The notes under the pieces are model-generated. The model had not been told where the DNA came from and did not search any database. It saw nothing but the letters and a program-made list of their open reading frames with translations. Positions 22,045 through 32,660 of a stretch of DNA of 64,000 bases are shown here, piece after piece; position 1 is the stretch's first letter; the number at the start of each line of letters is the position of its first letter. This stretch comes from Symbiodinium natans (lineage: Eukaryota; Sar; Dinophyceae; Suessiales; Symbiodiniaceae), in assembly GCA_905221605.1 (NCBI GenBank), contig CAJNDS010002229.1, positions 1 through 64,000 of the forward strand, in the 5' to 3' direction. The translations under genes and the position numbers were made by a program.

Positions 22045-22465
22045 GTTGCTGCGGCACGCCTCAGGGCGGCCGCAACTCAGTTTTCGGTGTCAGACCCCGG
22101 CTCGCATGAAGGCGACTGGGTTGTCGCGGCACGCCTAAGGGCGGCCGCGACTGAATCTTCGGTTTCAGACCCCGGCTCGCCTGAGGACGATTGGGTTGTC
22201 GCGGCACGCCTAAGGGCGGCCGCGACTGAATCTTCGGTTTCAGACACCGGCTCGCCTGAGGGCGGCCGGGTTGTCGCGGCACGCCTAAGGGCGGCCGCGA
22301 CTGAGTCTTCGGTTTCAGAACCCGGCTCGCCTGAGGGCGGCCGGGTTGTCGCGGCACGCCTTAGGGCGGCCGCGACTGAGTCTCCGGTTTCAGAACTCGG
22401 CTCGTCTGAGGGCGGCCAGGTTGTCGCGTCAGGCTCAAGGCCGGCCGCGCGGCCGATAAGAAAAT
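22045..22465. repeat. 75-bp GC-rich tandem repeat, left array
   Basis: Five units with an exact 75-bp period (TTGTCGCGGC at 22121, 22196, 22271, 22346 and 22421). Each holds TTGTCGCGGCACGCC, GGGCGGCCGCGACTGA and CCCGGCTCGCCTGAGG. GGCCGC-centred inverted motifs make each unit partly palindromic. The period is 25 codons, so both strands stay open (PRQPGRPQASR on one, VAARLRAAATESSV on the other), which I treat as an artefact. A second array is at 25985-26165. Confidence 0.9.
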
Positions 22466-22479
22466 TTGCCTCCGTTCAT

Positions 22480-22905
22480 TAAAAAAATAGGCGGTTCAAA
22501 ATTACCAAATTTCGGAGACAACTTCTCTAAAAATCTGGTATTGTTGAACCGCATTGTTTTAAAGAACACAGCAGGGGCCAACAATAACAAATTCTCAGAG
22601 AGCACCTATAAGAAAATATGATACCGTTGAACCATTTTGTTTTAAATGAAATGAGGCGGTGCAAAAGTACAAAAAATTCATATACAACATCTAGGCAAAT
22701 CTGGTACTATTGAAGCGCCTTGTTTTAAAGTAAACAGAGCGGTGCAACAGTTGAAATTTTTCAGAGAAAATCTCTAAGAAAATCTGGTACTGTTGAACCC
22801 ACTTCTTTCAAAGGAAACAGCGCGGTTCAACTGTACCAAATATTCAGAGACATTCTCTAAAAAATCTTTGTACTGTTGAGCCGCTTTGTTTTAATTGAAA
22901 CTAGA
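22480..22905. repeat. 80-90 bp repeat with inverted halves
   Basis: Five diverged units containing AATCTGGTACTGTTGAACCG then TTGTTTTAAA, and the reverse complement CGGTTCAACAGTACCAAAT. Each unit can therefore fold into a hairpin. Landmarks at about 22532, 22612, 22697, 22778 and 22862. Confidence 0.75.
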
Positions 22906-23388
22906 CGAGTCTTACTCATGAACCCTAGTGTGTGTTGCACTTCAAAAATGATTTCGTTTGGTAAATCCGTTTGTGTCTGTTGATCAGAAATTATTTATGT
23001 AAACTCTGGCCTTGTAAACTGTAGTGAAAACATGAAAACAAAGATCTGCGTTTCTTTAAGAGGCGGAGGCTTGTTAACCAAAATTTTAAATTCGAAACCT
23101 TACAAATAAATCTTGTGAAATCTAATCGACATGTCTGCCACTTTGCTGCGCGACCTCTACTCAGCTATGCAACCTGCGAATACAAAATATTAGCTCCACG
23201 GAAGGCATCATTCAGATAACTCTTTGAGTTTCTGTGGCCACCTTAGTGTTCTGAATCTCGTACTCCTGGCTGTCTGACTGTGGTCCTCAATGCAGAGCTG
23301 TCTTCCGTCTCAGAGTCGCGCTCACACAAGCAAAGGCTTGCATTTTGGACTTGCAGATGTAGAATCTGTTACTGGAAAAATGCGGATC
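22906..23388. other. No gene seen
   Basis: Unique, AT-richer sequence between the repeat array and the last exon of the minus-strand gene. A plus-strand frame at 23290-23574 is the shadow of that exon. May contain the 3' untranslated region of the minus-strand gene. Confidence 0.4.
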
Positions 23389-24505
23389 TTAACATTCGCT
23401 AAGATACCTAGCTGTAGGAGCCCAGGATCTTGCTTCGTGATCCCAGCGCCACCCAACGCAAAAATTTCGGCGAGCACCTACAGGATGGTTCTCGTCTGTC
23501 TTCACCCAACCGGTGATAAGACGCACAGGTCCACCCAGGGAATACTCCAAACGCACGAGTTTACCGTTTGTTAGGGAGTCCACCCTAACGACAACACCGG
23601 TGAGACGCTCATGCGAGTCCAGAGAATTCAGGTCTCGCTCCGTGGGCTCGTCAAGACCTCAAGCCAATTAAAAAAAACGTATACAGAAATTTTAGAATGA
23701 TATCTTGAAAGCGCAAGCCATGGCCTTGCAGCCGCTCGATGGCTAAGCCAATGTGGCGGTGCAATGTTGTTTCCGTGTTGGCGCAGAGACTCAGAGCCTG
23801 CAGCGAAAAGACGCCATGAACAGATTTAAAGAGACACCAAATCTATATGAGCAAGGCCTCGTCGAAAATCTCTGGCATGTACTGCACCAACTGCCGACCG
23901 AACCAGTCGGCTGGAATGGCCACTGGAGCACTGAGAGCAGCAACAGATTCCGTCCACTTGGCCTGGCGCATGTCGCGCTTACGCAAAATATATTTGATGA
24001 ATTGCAGGAGTTGCCTTGATCATGTTCAGCAGGAACTGCTGCTGCTCTAACGTGGTCTGGTGGGTTTGCGGAGTCCTGTCTTTGCATTTATTCTCAAATA
24101 TCTGTTGTTTTGATGAGCATAATCAGAACATCAGAACTGTGTGTGCTGCTAAGCAGCTTGGCCCACTTGTTGAGTCGGCTGTGCCACGCTTGGAGAAGCG
24201 CCAAAAGGGCGACGCGGAAGCTGGACCAAAGCTCTTCCGCTGTCGGGAGCCAACTGACGTCCACCTGAGGCACCTGAGCCAGTTAAATTACAACGTGGAA
24301 TGTTGTTGTTCGAGACTTCACAAATATTTCTCACAGGATATTCATGTCTAGTCTGAGACATGAACGGTGCTCGACGAGGACGACATCTGTCGAGCTCGGC
24401 CACTTCTCCCTGCTCGCCTGTTATGGAGTTTTCACTGATTTTGTCTCTGCACATATCAGCAAGGAACTCAAGCCTCTTGCCGGTCCAGGCTACGCGCGAA
24501 GGCAT
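23389..24505 (-). CDS. Multi-exon gene of unknown function
   Basis: Five minus-strand exons can be followed: about 24505-24335 (GKRLEFLADMCRDKISENSI), 24264-24119 (WLPTAEELWSSFRVALLALL, HSRLNKWAKLLSSTHSS), 24075-23858 (KYILRKRDMRQAKWTES, PADWFGRQLVQYMPEIFDEA), 23797-23713 (LSLCANTETTLHRHIGLAIE) and 23657-23389 (TGVVVRVDSLTNGKLVRLEY, GARRNFCVGWRWDHEARSW), ending in a stop. Acceptors are AG|G; donors read GT (24334), GC (24118), GC (23857) and GC (23712). Phases agree at all four splices, but one base is out of frame inside the third exon near 24018, so the gene is either broken or carries an assembly error. I do not recognise the family; the product looks largely helical and intracellular. Flanked by both 75-bp repeat arrays. 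Confidence 0.55.
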
Positions 24506-25094
24506 GCTCGACTAACTGGAGAAAAAGCAAAAGCTTGCCGTGCGGCTGCTTGGCAGGTAACGGCTGAGGCGACCTTCTTCCTACATCTGACACTGTGCCG
24601 TGCAGCCAGTATCTACATGTCCGCTTGCGCAAGCAAATCACTCTGGTGACTGGCAGACTTATGGAATGCTCGAAACTTGGACCTGGCCAGAAACTGCAGA
24701 GCTTGTTGGTGTCTTTGAGATTTCAGGTGACCTCCTAAACTTGAAAGTCTGCGGCCTGCGATTATTCCTCACTACCTTCTATGTCAGTGTATTCGTCTGA
24801 CAAAATAGACATCAGAGGTTGGTCGGCTTTTTTCCATCCCTCTCCACTGCGCATGCTTTCTTCTCATTGCTCATTTGCCTGCGCTCTCCGAGATCAATGA
24901 TGATTATTACAGATTGCTTACCCGTTCTCTTCACGGCCTATTAAATGCTCGATCGGTCTGAAATCCCTGCAGAAGCTACAAATGTCAGGCCTCAATCCTA
25001 TGTGCCACTTCTGACAAAACACTGATATACTCATGCAGATCAGTATTAAAGCTCATCCTTAAGCCCAACCGGAGCGGGGTAACTCCCAAACCGC
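24506..25094. other. Unassigned, possibly further exons
   Basis: A minus-strand frame open at 24728-24495 (LPVTRVICLRKRTCRYWLHG) could be an upstream exon or 5' region of the neighbouring gene, but no start or clear acceptor is seen. 24800-25090 shows nothing I can assign. Confidence 0.3.
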
Positions 25095-25140
25095 GTGAAT
25101 ATACACGGACATGGGTGCCTGTCAATGTTCCTTCTGCCAG

Positions 25141-25280
25141 GAACGGCGGATGCTGAAAAACTCATGATGCAGACTGACGCCGAGAAGGAAAATGAATGTC
25201 TGGAGCGATGGCTTTGGCAAGTACAGAAGTCTAGCGCTAATTCTTGTAACCTCCGCAAAAAGCCTCGCAAAACACAGTAG
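25141..25280 (+). CDS. Candidate terminal exon, unknown function
   Basis: After the polypyrimidine acceptor TGTTCCTTCTGCCAG| the plus strand reads TADAEKLMMQTDAEKENECL, then a basic C-terminus NLRKKPRKTQ and a stop at 25278. Charged, helical, protein-like. No upstream exon on this strand was found, so it may be isolated or a chance frame. Divergent from the minus-strand gene to its left. Confidence 0.35.
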
Positions 25281-25540
25281 CGCCTTCATTTTCAGACTCA
25301 AGCATTGTTTTCGGAACTACTGAAGCTACTTGAGCTCGAGCTAGTCGTGTTTGAGCTATCGCTTAGCGATTTAGCAGAAGCGCGAAACTAAGAGTAAGTT
25401 AACTGGAAAGATACTTTAAGTTAGAAAATAAAGCAACGACCTAAAGTTAAGTTTACTTTTATTCTACTAAGTTCAGGAACGGCTTGTGAATCATAATAAA
25501 GTCTGATAGCGTGCTTAAATAAAAGTCCACCTCAGCACAT
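25281..25540. other. No gene seen
   Basis: AT-rich unique sequence with short repeats of AAGTTAA and GAGCTCGAGCTAG. Nothing coding recognised. Confidence 0.4.
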
Positions 25541-25780
25541 GCCTGCATGCCTGCATGCTTTCTTGCCCCTGCGCGCCATCCATCAGCAGCGGATTTATTG
25601 AACTACTCACCTGCCACCTGCACCCTCGCCGGACCCTGCATGCCCACATGCCATGCCTGGAAGCCTATATGCCTGCATGTCCCTGCGCTCTCCCACCAGC
25701 CGCGGACGCACCACTCCCTACTGCTCCACACCAGCACCTGTTCCTGCATGACTGCATGCCGCTGCCCGCTACTAGTTAAA
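25541..25780. repeat. GCCTGCATG-rich duplicated unit
   Basis: Two diverged copies of a unit of roughly 130 bp, each with GCCTGCATG, CCCTGCGC, CCA(C)CAGC(A/C)GCGGA and ACC(T)GC(C)ACCTG segments, plus short GCATGCCTGCATGC runs. Frames of 75-80 codons on the plus strand are repeat artefacts. Confidence 0.55.
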
Positions 25781-25974
25781 GTTATATAAGAAAAATGTCG
25801 CGTGAGTCTTGATAGCGTAAAAAGTATTTTCAAAAACAAGTCTTTCGCATACTGACGGCAGTCAGTGCTGAGATTCAGGGTTTGAGGTCTCAAGCAAGCC
25901 ACCGAACAGGCTGAAAAAAAATTGGCGAGAGTTTTCCCTGGGCGGAGACCCAGAATTAAGAAGGGGAAAAAAAT

Positions 25975-26190
25975 CGCATCCTCAGGGCGGCCGGCTCGCC
26001 AAAGGGCGGCCGGCTCGCCTGAACCCGGCACGCCTAAGGGCGGCCGGGTTGTCGCGGCACGCCTAAGGGCGGCCGCGACTAGGTTCCAAATCTCAAACCC
26101 CGGCTCGCCTGAGGGCGGCCTGGTTGTCGCGGCACGCCTAAGGGCGGCCGCGACTAACTTGCATGTTGCTAAACGCGGCCGCAGGAGAGC
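25975..26190. repeat. 75-bp GC-rich tandem repeat, right array
   Basis: Same unit as 22045-22465: TTGTCGCGGCACGCC, AAGGGCGGCCGCGACTA, CCCCGGCTCGCCTGAGGGC, with about two full units and fragments. In the same orientation as the left array, so the pair forms direct repeats about 3.5 kb apart around the gene at 23.4-24.5 kb. Confidence 0.85.
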
Positions 26191-26239
26191 AGCTAGCTTC
26201 TCTTAATCCAACCATAATAGTATAGGTTTTATGTAAATG

Positions 26240-27195
26240 TGTATTGCTTTAATTTGGAAAACTGAGCTCCCAAAATGGTAAATCGCAAGCAGTGTTCCCC
26301 TTAAGTTTTTTGGAAAGCTGAGCTTCCAAAATGACAAGTCGCAAGCAGCGTCCCCCTTATTTTTTTTGCAAAACCGAACTTCCAAAATGACAAATCGCAA
26401 GCAGTGTCCCCCTTAAGTTTTTGGAAAACTGAGCTCCCAAAATGACTAATCGCAAGCAGTGTCCCCCTTACGTGTTTGGAAAACCGAGCTTCCAAAATGA
26501 CAAATCGCAAGCAGTGTCCCCCTTAAGGTTTTGGGAAAGCTGAGCTTCCAAAATGACAAGTCGCAAGCAGCGTCCCCTTTATTTTTTTTGCAAAACCGAA
26601 CTTCCAAAATGACAAATCGCAAGCAGTGTCCCCCTTAAGTGTTTGGAAAACTGAGCTCCCAAAATGACTAATCGCAAGCAGCGTCCCCCTTAAGTGTTTG
26701 GAAAACGGAGCTCCCAAAATGACAAATCGCAAGCAGTGTCCCCCTTAAGTTTTTGGAAAACTGAGCTCCCAAAATGACGAATCGCAAGCAGTGTCCCCCT
26801 TAAGTGTTTGGAAAACTGAGCTCCCAAAATGACAAATCGCAAGCAGTGTCCCCCTTAAGTGTTTGGAAAACAGAGCTTCCAAAATGACAATTCGCAAGCA
26901 GTGTCCCCCTTAAGTTTTTTGGAAAAATGAGCTACCAAAATGACAAATCGCAAGCAGTGTCCCCCTTAAGTGTTTGGAAAACTGAGCTTCCAAAATGACA
27001 AATCGCAAGCAGTGTCCCCCTTAAGTGTTTGGAAAACAAAGCTTCCAAAATGACAAATCGCAAGCAGTGTCCCCCTTAAGTTTTTGGATCACTGAGCTCC
27101 CAAAATGATAAAGCGCAAGCAGTGTTCCCTTTAAGTTTTGGAAAACAAAGCTCCCAAAATGACAAATCACAAGCAGTGTCCACCTTAAGTGTTCA
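26240..27195. repeat. 55-bp satellite
   Basis: About 17 units of the type CTTAAGTGTTTGGAAAACTG, AGCTCCCAAAATGACAAATC, GCAAGCAGTGTCCCC. Period 54-56 bp, with alternating sub-types (TTTTTTGCAAAACCGAACTTCC versus GTGTTTGGAAAACTGAGCTCC). Minus-strand frames (FWKFGFAKK, HFGSSVFQ) are repeat translations. Confidence 0.92.
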
Positions 27196-27209
27196 GGGAG
27201 GACTGCTCA

Positions 27210-27360
27210 GCTAGAGGTTAGATAGTTTAGATAGTTTAGATAGTTTAGAAAGTTTCAAACCTCCTGGGGGCATCCCCGGAAAGAGGTTAGATAGTTTAGA
27301 TAGTTTAGATAGTTCAGGGGCTTCCTGAACTATCTAAACTATCTAAACTATCTAACCTCC
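27210..27360. repeat. AGTTTAGAT repeat with a 36-bp perfect hairpin
   Basis: TTAGATAGTTTAGATAG runs at 27222-27250, then a perfect inverted repeat: arm 27283-27318 (GAGGTTAGATAG... ending TTCAGG) and arm 27324-27359, separated by 5 bases. The stem is itself internally repetitive (TAGTTTAGA). Confidence 0.9.
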
Positions 27361-27824
27361 GTTTCCAAGAAACAAGACACGGGTCACATAGACCCTAAAG
27401 GTCCAACATACATATATATATAGGGCCCTAATTCCCTCATTCCCTGCTAACCAACAGTAAGTGGCGGGGTATGGCGGTAGTGGTTGTCATTAGCTTCTGT
27501 AGGCTCCTCCCTCAAACCGCCCTGTACCCCAAGCCCGAACCCCTAACACCTAAACCCCTCAACCCTAAAACCCTAAAGCCGAACACCCTAAACCCCAAAA
27601 CCCCCAACTAAACCAAAAAACCCCGAAACCCGAAAACCCCAAGCTCTGGTTTAAGTAGTAGCCAAACGTCAACGTCTGCAGGGTGCTCTGAAACCACCCA
27701 AAATGGCCCAAAATACACCCAAAAACCCTAAAACCCCTAAACCCCCCCGGCCACAAAAAGAAAAAACACAAACCCCTAAAACCTCCTGAAACCCCTAAAA
27801 CTCCCCTCCCCTCCCCCCCTAAAC

Positions 27825-27884
27825 CTCTGTTCGACTTCGCAGCTTGCTCTTGTCCACATTGGATCGTGGCGACGCCGTCGTCTC
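27825..27884 (-). CDS. Candidate 60-bp exon
   Basis: Minus-strand reading CCCCAG|GAGACGACGG to ACAGAG|GTTTAGGGGG, in phase 0 at both ends, encoding ETTASPRSNVDKSKLRSRTE. The 5' splice site is the first bases of a telomere-type repeat and the acceptor follows CCCTAAACC. Function unknown; basic, Ser-rich. Confidence 0.45.
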
Positions 27885-28195
27885 CTGGGGTTTAGGGCCG
27901 TTTAGGGTTTAGGGTCTAGGGTCTAGGGTCTAGGGTTTAGGGTTTAGGGCCGTTTAGGGTTTGGGGTTTGGGGTCTAGGGTGTAAAAACTCTCAAGCCCT
28001 GAAAAAATATCCTCTAAGCCCTCTGAAATGGTGGAAAACCCCATAAGGCCCACGAAACCCCATCAACTGTGACAAGGCCTACAATTCCCCCGAAGCCCTG
28101 CAAACCCTGTGAACCCCATAGAAACCCTCTAAATGGGAGATCCGAAGTATGGGCCCCTTAAATTGGGTCCCTTGTGAGAATAACCCTCGTCTACA

Positions 28196-28300
28196 CTATA
28201 TGTATATATATATATATATACTAATAATACTAATAATAATAACACTCATAATAATACTACTAATAATAATCATCGTCGTAATCGTCAGAATCATAATCAT
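28196..28300. repeat. (TA)n and AAT-rich microsatellite
   Basis: ATGTATATATATATATATAC followed by CTAATAATACTAATAATAAT and similar. Translates as poly-I/Y; artefact. Confidence 0.85.
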
Positions 28301-28352
28301 AATAGGGCCCATAGATCTGTTCTTCCAGGGCAAGGGGCCCATGGTTAGAAAC

Positions 28353-28426
28353 CTCAGATCGAACCCAACTCTCGCGTCCTTCATGAGGCGATGTACTGCG
28401 TCTTCGCTCACGGAGATCTTTGCATC
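28353..28426 (-). CDS. Candidate 74-bp exon
   Basis: GCTCAG|GATGCAAAG to CTGAG|GTTTCTAACC on the minus strand encodes DAKISVSEDAVHRLMKDARV and GFDL. Charged, helix-like, clearly protein-like. Same strand as the exon at 27825-27884, and likely the same gene. Family not recognised. Confidence 0.5.
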
Positions 28427-28935
28427 CTGAGCGCGGGAGTTTGGGACAAAGGGTTCTTGGGGGTTTGGGGGTGTAGAGGCTCCGGAGTTTAGGTCGTAAG
28501 GGTTTAGGGGGTTAGGGTTGAGGGACTCTTTAGGGTGACGGGAATGTTGGGGGGGCTCAAGCGGGGTCCAAGGAGTACGGGTTGAAGCATGCCTCCTGGG
28601 TAAATTGCCAGAAGAAAGCCCGGGAGAAAAAAAAAAAACCAGGAATCAAAGTTGAGGGGGGGGGGGGGGGGGGGCGGTACCCGATTTTGTGTTTGAAGGG
28701 GTTTAGGTTTCAGGGTTTCGGGTTGAGAGTTGTGTTTAAAAGGGGTTCAGGCGAGAACCTCGCCCCTGAGCCCTAAGCCCTACGAACCCCTAACCCCTAA
28801 CCCATAAAACCGCCAAACCTAAACCCTAAACCCTAAACCCCAAAACCCCAAAACCCCTAAGAACCCCTAAGAACCCCCAAGAACCCCTAAGAACCCCTAA
28901 GAACCCCTAAAGCCCGAAACGCCTAAACCCCCGGA

Positions 28936-28996
28936 TTTCTGGGCGCACTCGGGGGGTTCTGGAGCAAGCCTTGAAGCTTGGTGTCTTCTGGGCACC
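28936..28996 (-). CDS. Candidate exon
   Basis: Minus strand: CATTCAG|GGTCCGGTGC onwards, encoding RCPEDTKLQGLLQNPPSAPR, ending at a GG|GTTTAGG telomere-type donor. Approximate borders. Unknown family. Confidence 0.35.
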
Positions 28997-29295
28997 GGAC
29001 CCTGAATGATCACTAAGCCTAAGCTGCTTTTGGGTTTAGGGTTTAGGGTTTAGGGTTTAGGGTTTAGGGTTTAGGGTTCAGGGTTTAGAGATGTCTAGAA
29101 GTTCGAGTGACTCTTGGTCGTGTTAAGCAACACCCAAACTTCCCGGCAGGTCACCCGCAGGCTTTGTCCCTGCTTACAGCTTGCCCTCTAAAACCCTAAA
29201 CCCTAAACCCTAAACCTAAACCCTAAACCCTGAACCCTGAACCCTGAACCCCAAACCCCCTAAACCCTTGACCCCAAACCCCTAAACCCTAAACC

Positions 29296-29394
29296 CAAGT
29301 GGGGTGAAGGGCTTTTGAAGTCTTAAGGCAAGCCATCTGAAAAGCCATTCGTCCCAATTCAGCGCTCTTACATAAACTTCAACCAAGCTGTTCA
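29296..29394 (-). CDS. Candidate exon between telomere-type tracts
   Basis: The minus-strand island, open across its whole length, encodes VNSLVEVYVRALNWDEWLFR and then WLALRLQKPFTPLG before running into GGGTTTAGGG. Tryptophan-rich, helical, good amino-acid composition. Acceptor not fixed. Unknown family. Confidence 0.45.
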
Positions 29395-29544
29395 CGTTTA
29401 GGGTTTAGGGTTTAGGGTTTAGGGTTTAGGGTTTAGGGTTTAGGGTTTAGGGTTTAGGGTTTAGGGTTTAGGGTTTAGGGTTTAGGGTTTAGGGTTTAGG
29501 CTTTAGGGTTTAGGGCTACACAGAAGAAAGAGCAAGAAGCAGTG

Positions 29545-29628
29545 CCCACACATTGCGCCTGGCCTTCTCTTGCACAATCTCCCGGAGGCGGCAGTAGTTC
29601 CGCAAGTTTGCGTGAGACCTCGCCTGGC
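29545..29628 (-). CDS. Candidate exon
   Basis: TATCAGCCAG|GCGAGGTCTC on the minus strand opens ARSHANLRNYCRLREIVQEK followed by ARRN, with a possible GT donor at AAT|GTGTGG. Strongly basic helix. Unknown family. Part of the same minus-strand series. Confidence 0.45.
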
Positions 29629-31021
29629 TGATAGAGACTCCTCTGCCCAACTCCTCCCAAAACCCTTTCAGCCCCAGGGTTTAGGGTTAGGGTTTAGGGT
29701 TTAGGGTTTAGGGTTTAGGGCTTAGGGCTTAGGGTTTAGGGTTATCCTACGGGCCCAAACCCTAAACTCTAAACCCCTTTAGCCTCTAAACCCTAGGAAC
29801 CACGGAGGGGAATCAACCCCTCTGCATTCTCAACCCCTTGCCTGAGAGCTTTCCAGAATCGCAAGAAAGACCGACATGAAACCCAAAACTCTGAAGGCAC
29901 TTCCGAAGTTTAGGGGTTTAGGGTTTTAGGGTTTGTGCTTAATTCGGGTTTAGGGTTTGAGCTGGAGTTTGGGGTTTCGGGCTTAAGGTTTCAGAGTTCT
30001 ACAGTGCTAGACAGGGCGTGTGTCAGGCATTTATGAGGGCATGGGCTCCCCAACATTGCAGGTGGCTTGCCTGCCCAGCCGTGCCCACGGCATTCCTGGC
30101 AACTTACTGTCGCTTTGTAGGGGATGAGGGTATGAGGTACTCTATATTATCCCTTAAAGGGTATATCTCGGGGCACCTCATTCCCTCATTCCCTACTAAC
30201 CAACAGCAGGGGCAAGGGGGGTTTAGGGTTTAGGGTTTAGGATTTAGGAGCACCGAACAACTGCAGCGGGACCCCGGAGCCCCAGGTCGTGAGTCCCCCT
30301 CAGCAGCCCAAGCACACAAGAGACCAGCAAACCACCCCTCTAAACCAGAAACCCGAACAGCAACAGACAACCCGCAAGCCCCACCAAGACAAGCGCATGA
30401 AACCAAAACACCCAGAAAGTGGTGAACCCTAAACCCTAAACCCCAAACCCCAAACCCTAAAACCCAAAACCCAAAACCCTAAACCCTAAACCTAAACCCC
30501 ACTCCCGGGTCCGGGTGTTGTTTTATCACGAGAGTCCCCAACCTCCGAGATGGCATCTGATGGGCATGAGTCCTATATGGTCTACGGTCGGAAACATGGG
30601 GCCCTTGGTCTTGTTTCAAGGGATCCGAAGTATGGTTTAAGGTTTTAGTTTTTCGTGTTCAGGGTTGTGCGGTGTGTACAAGGGTTCTAAAAACAAGGGA
30701 CCCACATGATGCTTGAACCCTAGGTATGGATCCTTCGGGAGATTTGGGTTCTTAGTGGTGGGTACCCAAACCCCGATACTCCCAGAAAGGGATCTCCATG
30801 GTCCCGAGCTTGATGCATAGGGGTTGGCCTCACTGTCTCTCTGTCTCTCCGTCTCTCTGTCCCTTTTCTGTCCCTCTGTCTCTCCGTCTCTCTGTCCCTC
30901 CGTCTCTCTGTCACCCTAAACCCTAAACTCTTAAGCTTAAGCCTGAGTGCTCAGCTTAAGCCTTCTTACGTACAGGAGCGTACCACACCTTGACGGGAAT
31001 GTAAACAAATGACCTTCTAAG

Positions 31022-31150
31022 TCTTACCTAGAGGTAAATGGTAATTATAGAATATAATTACAGCCATTTACAGGTAAGTGCATGTCTGTATACAAATATT
31101 CTTTAATATTTCTATAGACAGTACTGTCAGTATTAATACAAGTATTATTG
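31022..31150. repeat. Hairpin-bearing flank, left copy
   Basis: GTAAATGGTAATTATAGAAT then ATAATTACAGCCATTTACAG forms an imperfect hairpin within CTTACCT...AGGTAAG. A related copy lies at 32530-32660, including the following CAGTACTGTCAGTATTAATA versus CACTATTATCAATATTAG. The two copies are direct repeats of about 130 bp that enclose the tandem block 31171-32515. Confidence 0.7.
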
Positions 31151-31170
31151 TTAGCCCTAAACCCAAGTCA

Positions 31171-32515
31171 TCAAACCCGGATCAGAAAATGGACCCTCGA
31201 GTGCTCGTGGCCAGCCAAAGGCCTTGGAGCCAAAAATTACTCGGGAACAGCGCGTTTTTCTTTGTCTGGCCTTGCTAAACCGTGGTGGAAGCCAAAAATT
31301 ACTCCAAAACAGTGCGTTTCTCTTTGTGTGGCTTGTCTGAAGCTCTTTCGAAGGTCTGAAAAGCTCTTTCGAAGGTCTGAAGGAGGCTGAAAGCTTTTTC
31401 GAGATCCCAAGGAGGCTCCGTGAGGGGTACCCCAGGATTCGGGAAAAATGGCTCGATTCCTAGTTAATTTTAAATAGATTTTAAATAGCGGAAATTACCC
31501 CCTGATTTTCTAAAATTCTGGCCTTCTTGTCACTAGCCCAGGAGAAGGTGAGCTCCCCTCTGCCTTGTCAAACCCGGATCAGAAAATAAACCCTCGAGTG
31601 CTCGTGGCCAGCCAAAGGCCTTGGAGCCAAAAATTACTCGGGAACAGCGCGTTTTTCTTTGTCTGGCCTTGCTAAACCGTGGTGGAAGCCAAAAATTACT
31701 CCAAAACAGTGCGTTTCTCTTTGCGTGGCCTCTCTGAAGCTCTTTCGAAGGTCTGAAGGAAGCTGAAAGCTTTTTTGAAGGTCCCAGGGAGGCTCCGTGG
31801 GGGGTACCCCAGGATTCGGGAAAAATGGCTCGATTCCCAATTAATTTTAAATAGATTTTATATAGCGGAAATTACCCCCTCATTTTCTAAAATTCTGGCC
31901 TTCTTGTGGGGGTAGCCCAGGAGAGGGTAAGCCACCCTAAGCCCCAGTCAAACCCGGATCAAAAAATGGACCCTCGAGTGCTCGTGGCCAGCCAAAGGCC
32001 TTGGAGCCAAAAATTACTCGGGAACAGCGCGTTTTTCTTTGTCTGGCCTTGCTAAATCGTGGTTGAAGCCAAAAATGAAGCCCAGTCAAACCCGGATCAA
32101 AAAATGGACCCTCGAGTGCTCGTGGCCAGCCAAATGCCTGGAGCCAAAAATTACTCGGGAACAGCGCGTTTTTCCTTGTCTGGCCTTGCTAAATGGCTTC
32201 TCTGAAGCCACCCTAAGCCCCAGTCAAACCCGGATCAAAAAATGGACCCTCGAGTGCTCGTGGCCAGCCAAATGCCTGGAGCCAAAAATTACTCGGGAAC
32301 AGCACGTTTTTCTTTGTCTGGCCTTGCTAAATCGTGCTTGGGGCCAAAAATTACTCCAAAACAGTGCGTTTCTTTGTGTGTGGTCTCTTTAAGTGCGTTT
32401 TTCTTTGTCTGGCCTTTCTAAATCGTGCTTGGAGCCAAAAATTACTCCAAAACAAAGCGTTTTTCTGTGTGGAGTACCCCACAGGAGGGGGTAAGCCCCC
32501 CTAAGCCACCCAAAG
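31171..32515. repeat. Nested tandem repeat block
   Basis: The landmark TCAAACCCGGATCA(G/A)AAAAT then GGACCCTCGAGTGCTCGTGG starts units at 31171, 31568, 31948, 32086 and 32224 (spacings 397, 380, 138 and 138). Long units contain GCCAAAAATTACTCGGGAAC and GCCAAAAATTACTCCAAAAC sub-repeats; the short ones are internal deletions. Frames of 65-117 codons here are repeat artefacts. Confidence 0.85.
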
Positions 32516-32529
32516 GCCTTAGCAAGCCG

Positions 32530-32660
32530 ACTTTCTAGTCTTACCTAGAAGTAAATGGTAATTATGGAACATAATTACAGCCATTTACTGTGTAAGTGCA
32601 TGGTCTTTTGTTTCTCACATTTTCTGTAATCTCTTTACCAGACACTATTATCAATATTAG
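32530..32660. repeat. Hairpin-bearing flank, right copy
   Basis: GTAAATGGTAATTATGGAAC then ATAATTACAGCCATTTACTG; diverged direct copy of 31022-31150. Confidence 0.7.

Noticed and set aside
26240-27195. CRISPR-like array
   Set aside because: Units of 55 bp repeat along their whole length with no unique spacers, and the organism is a eukaryote; it is a satellite.
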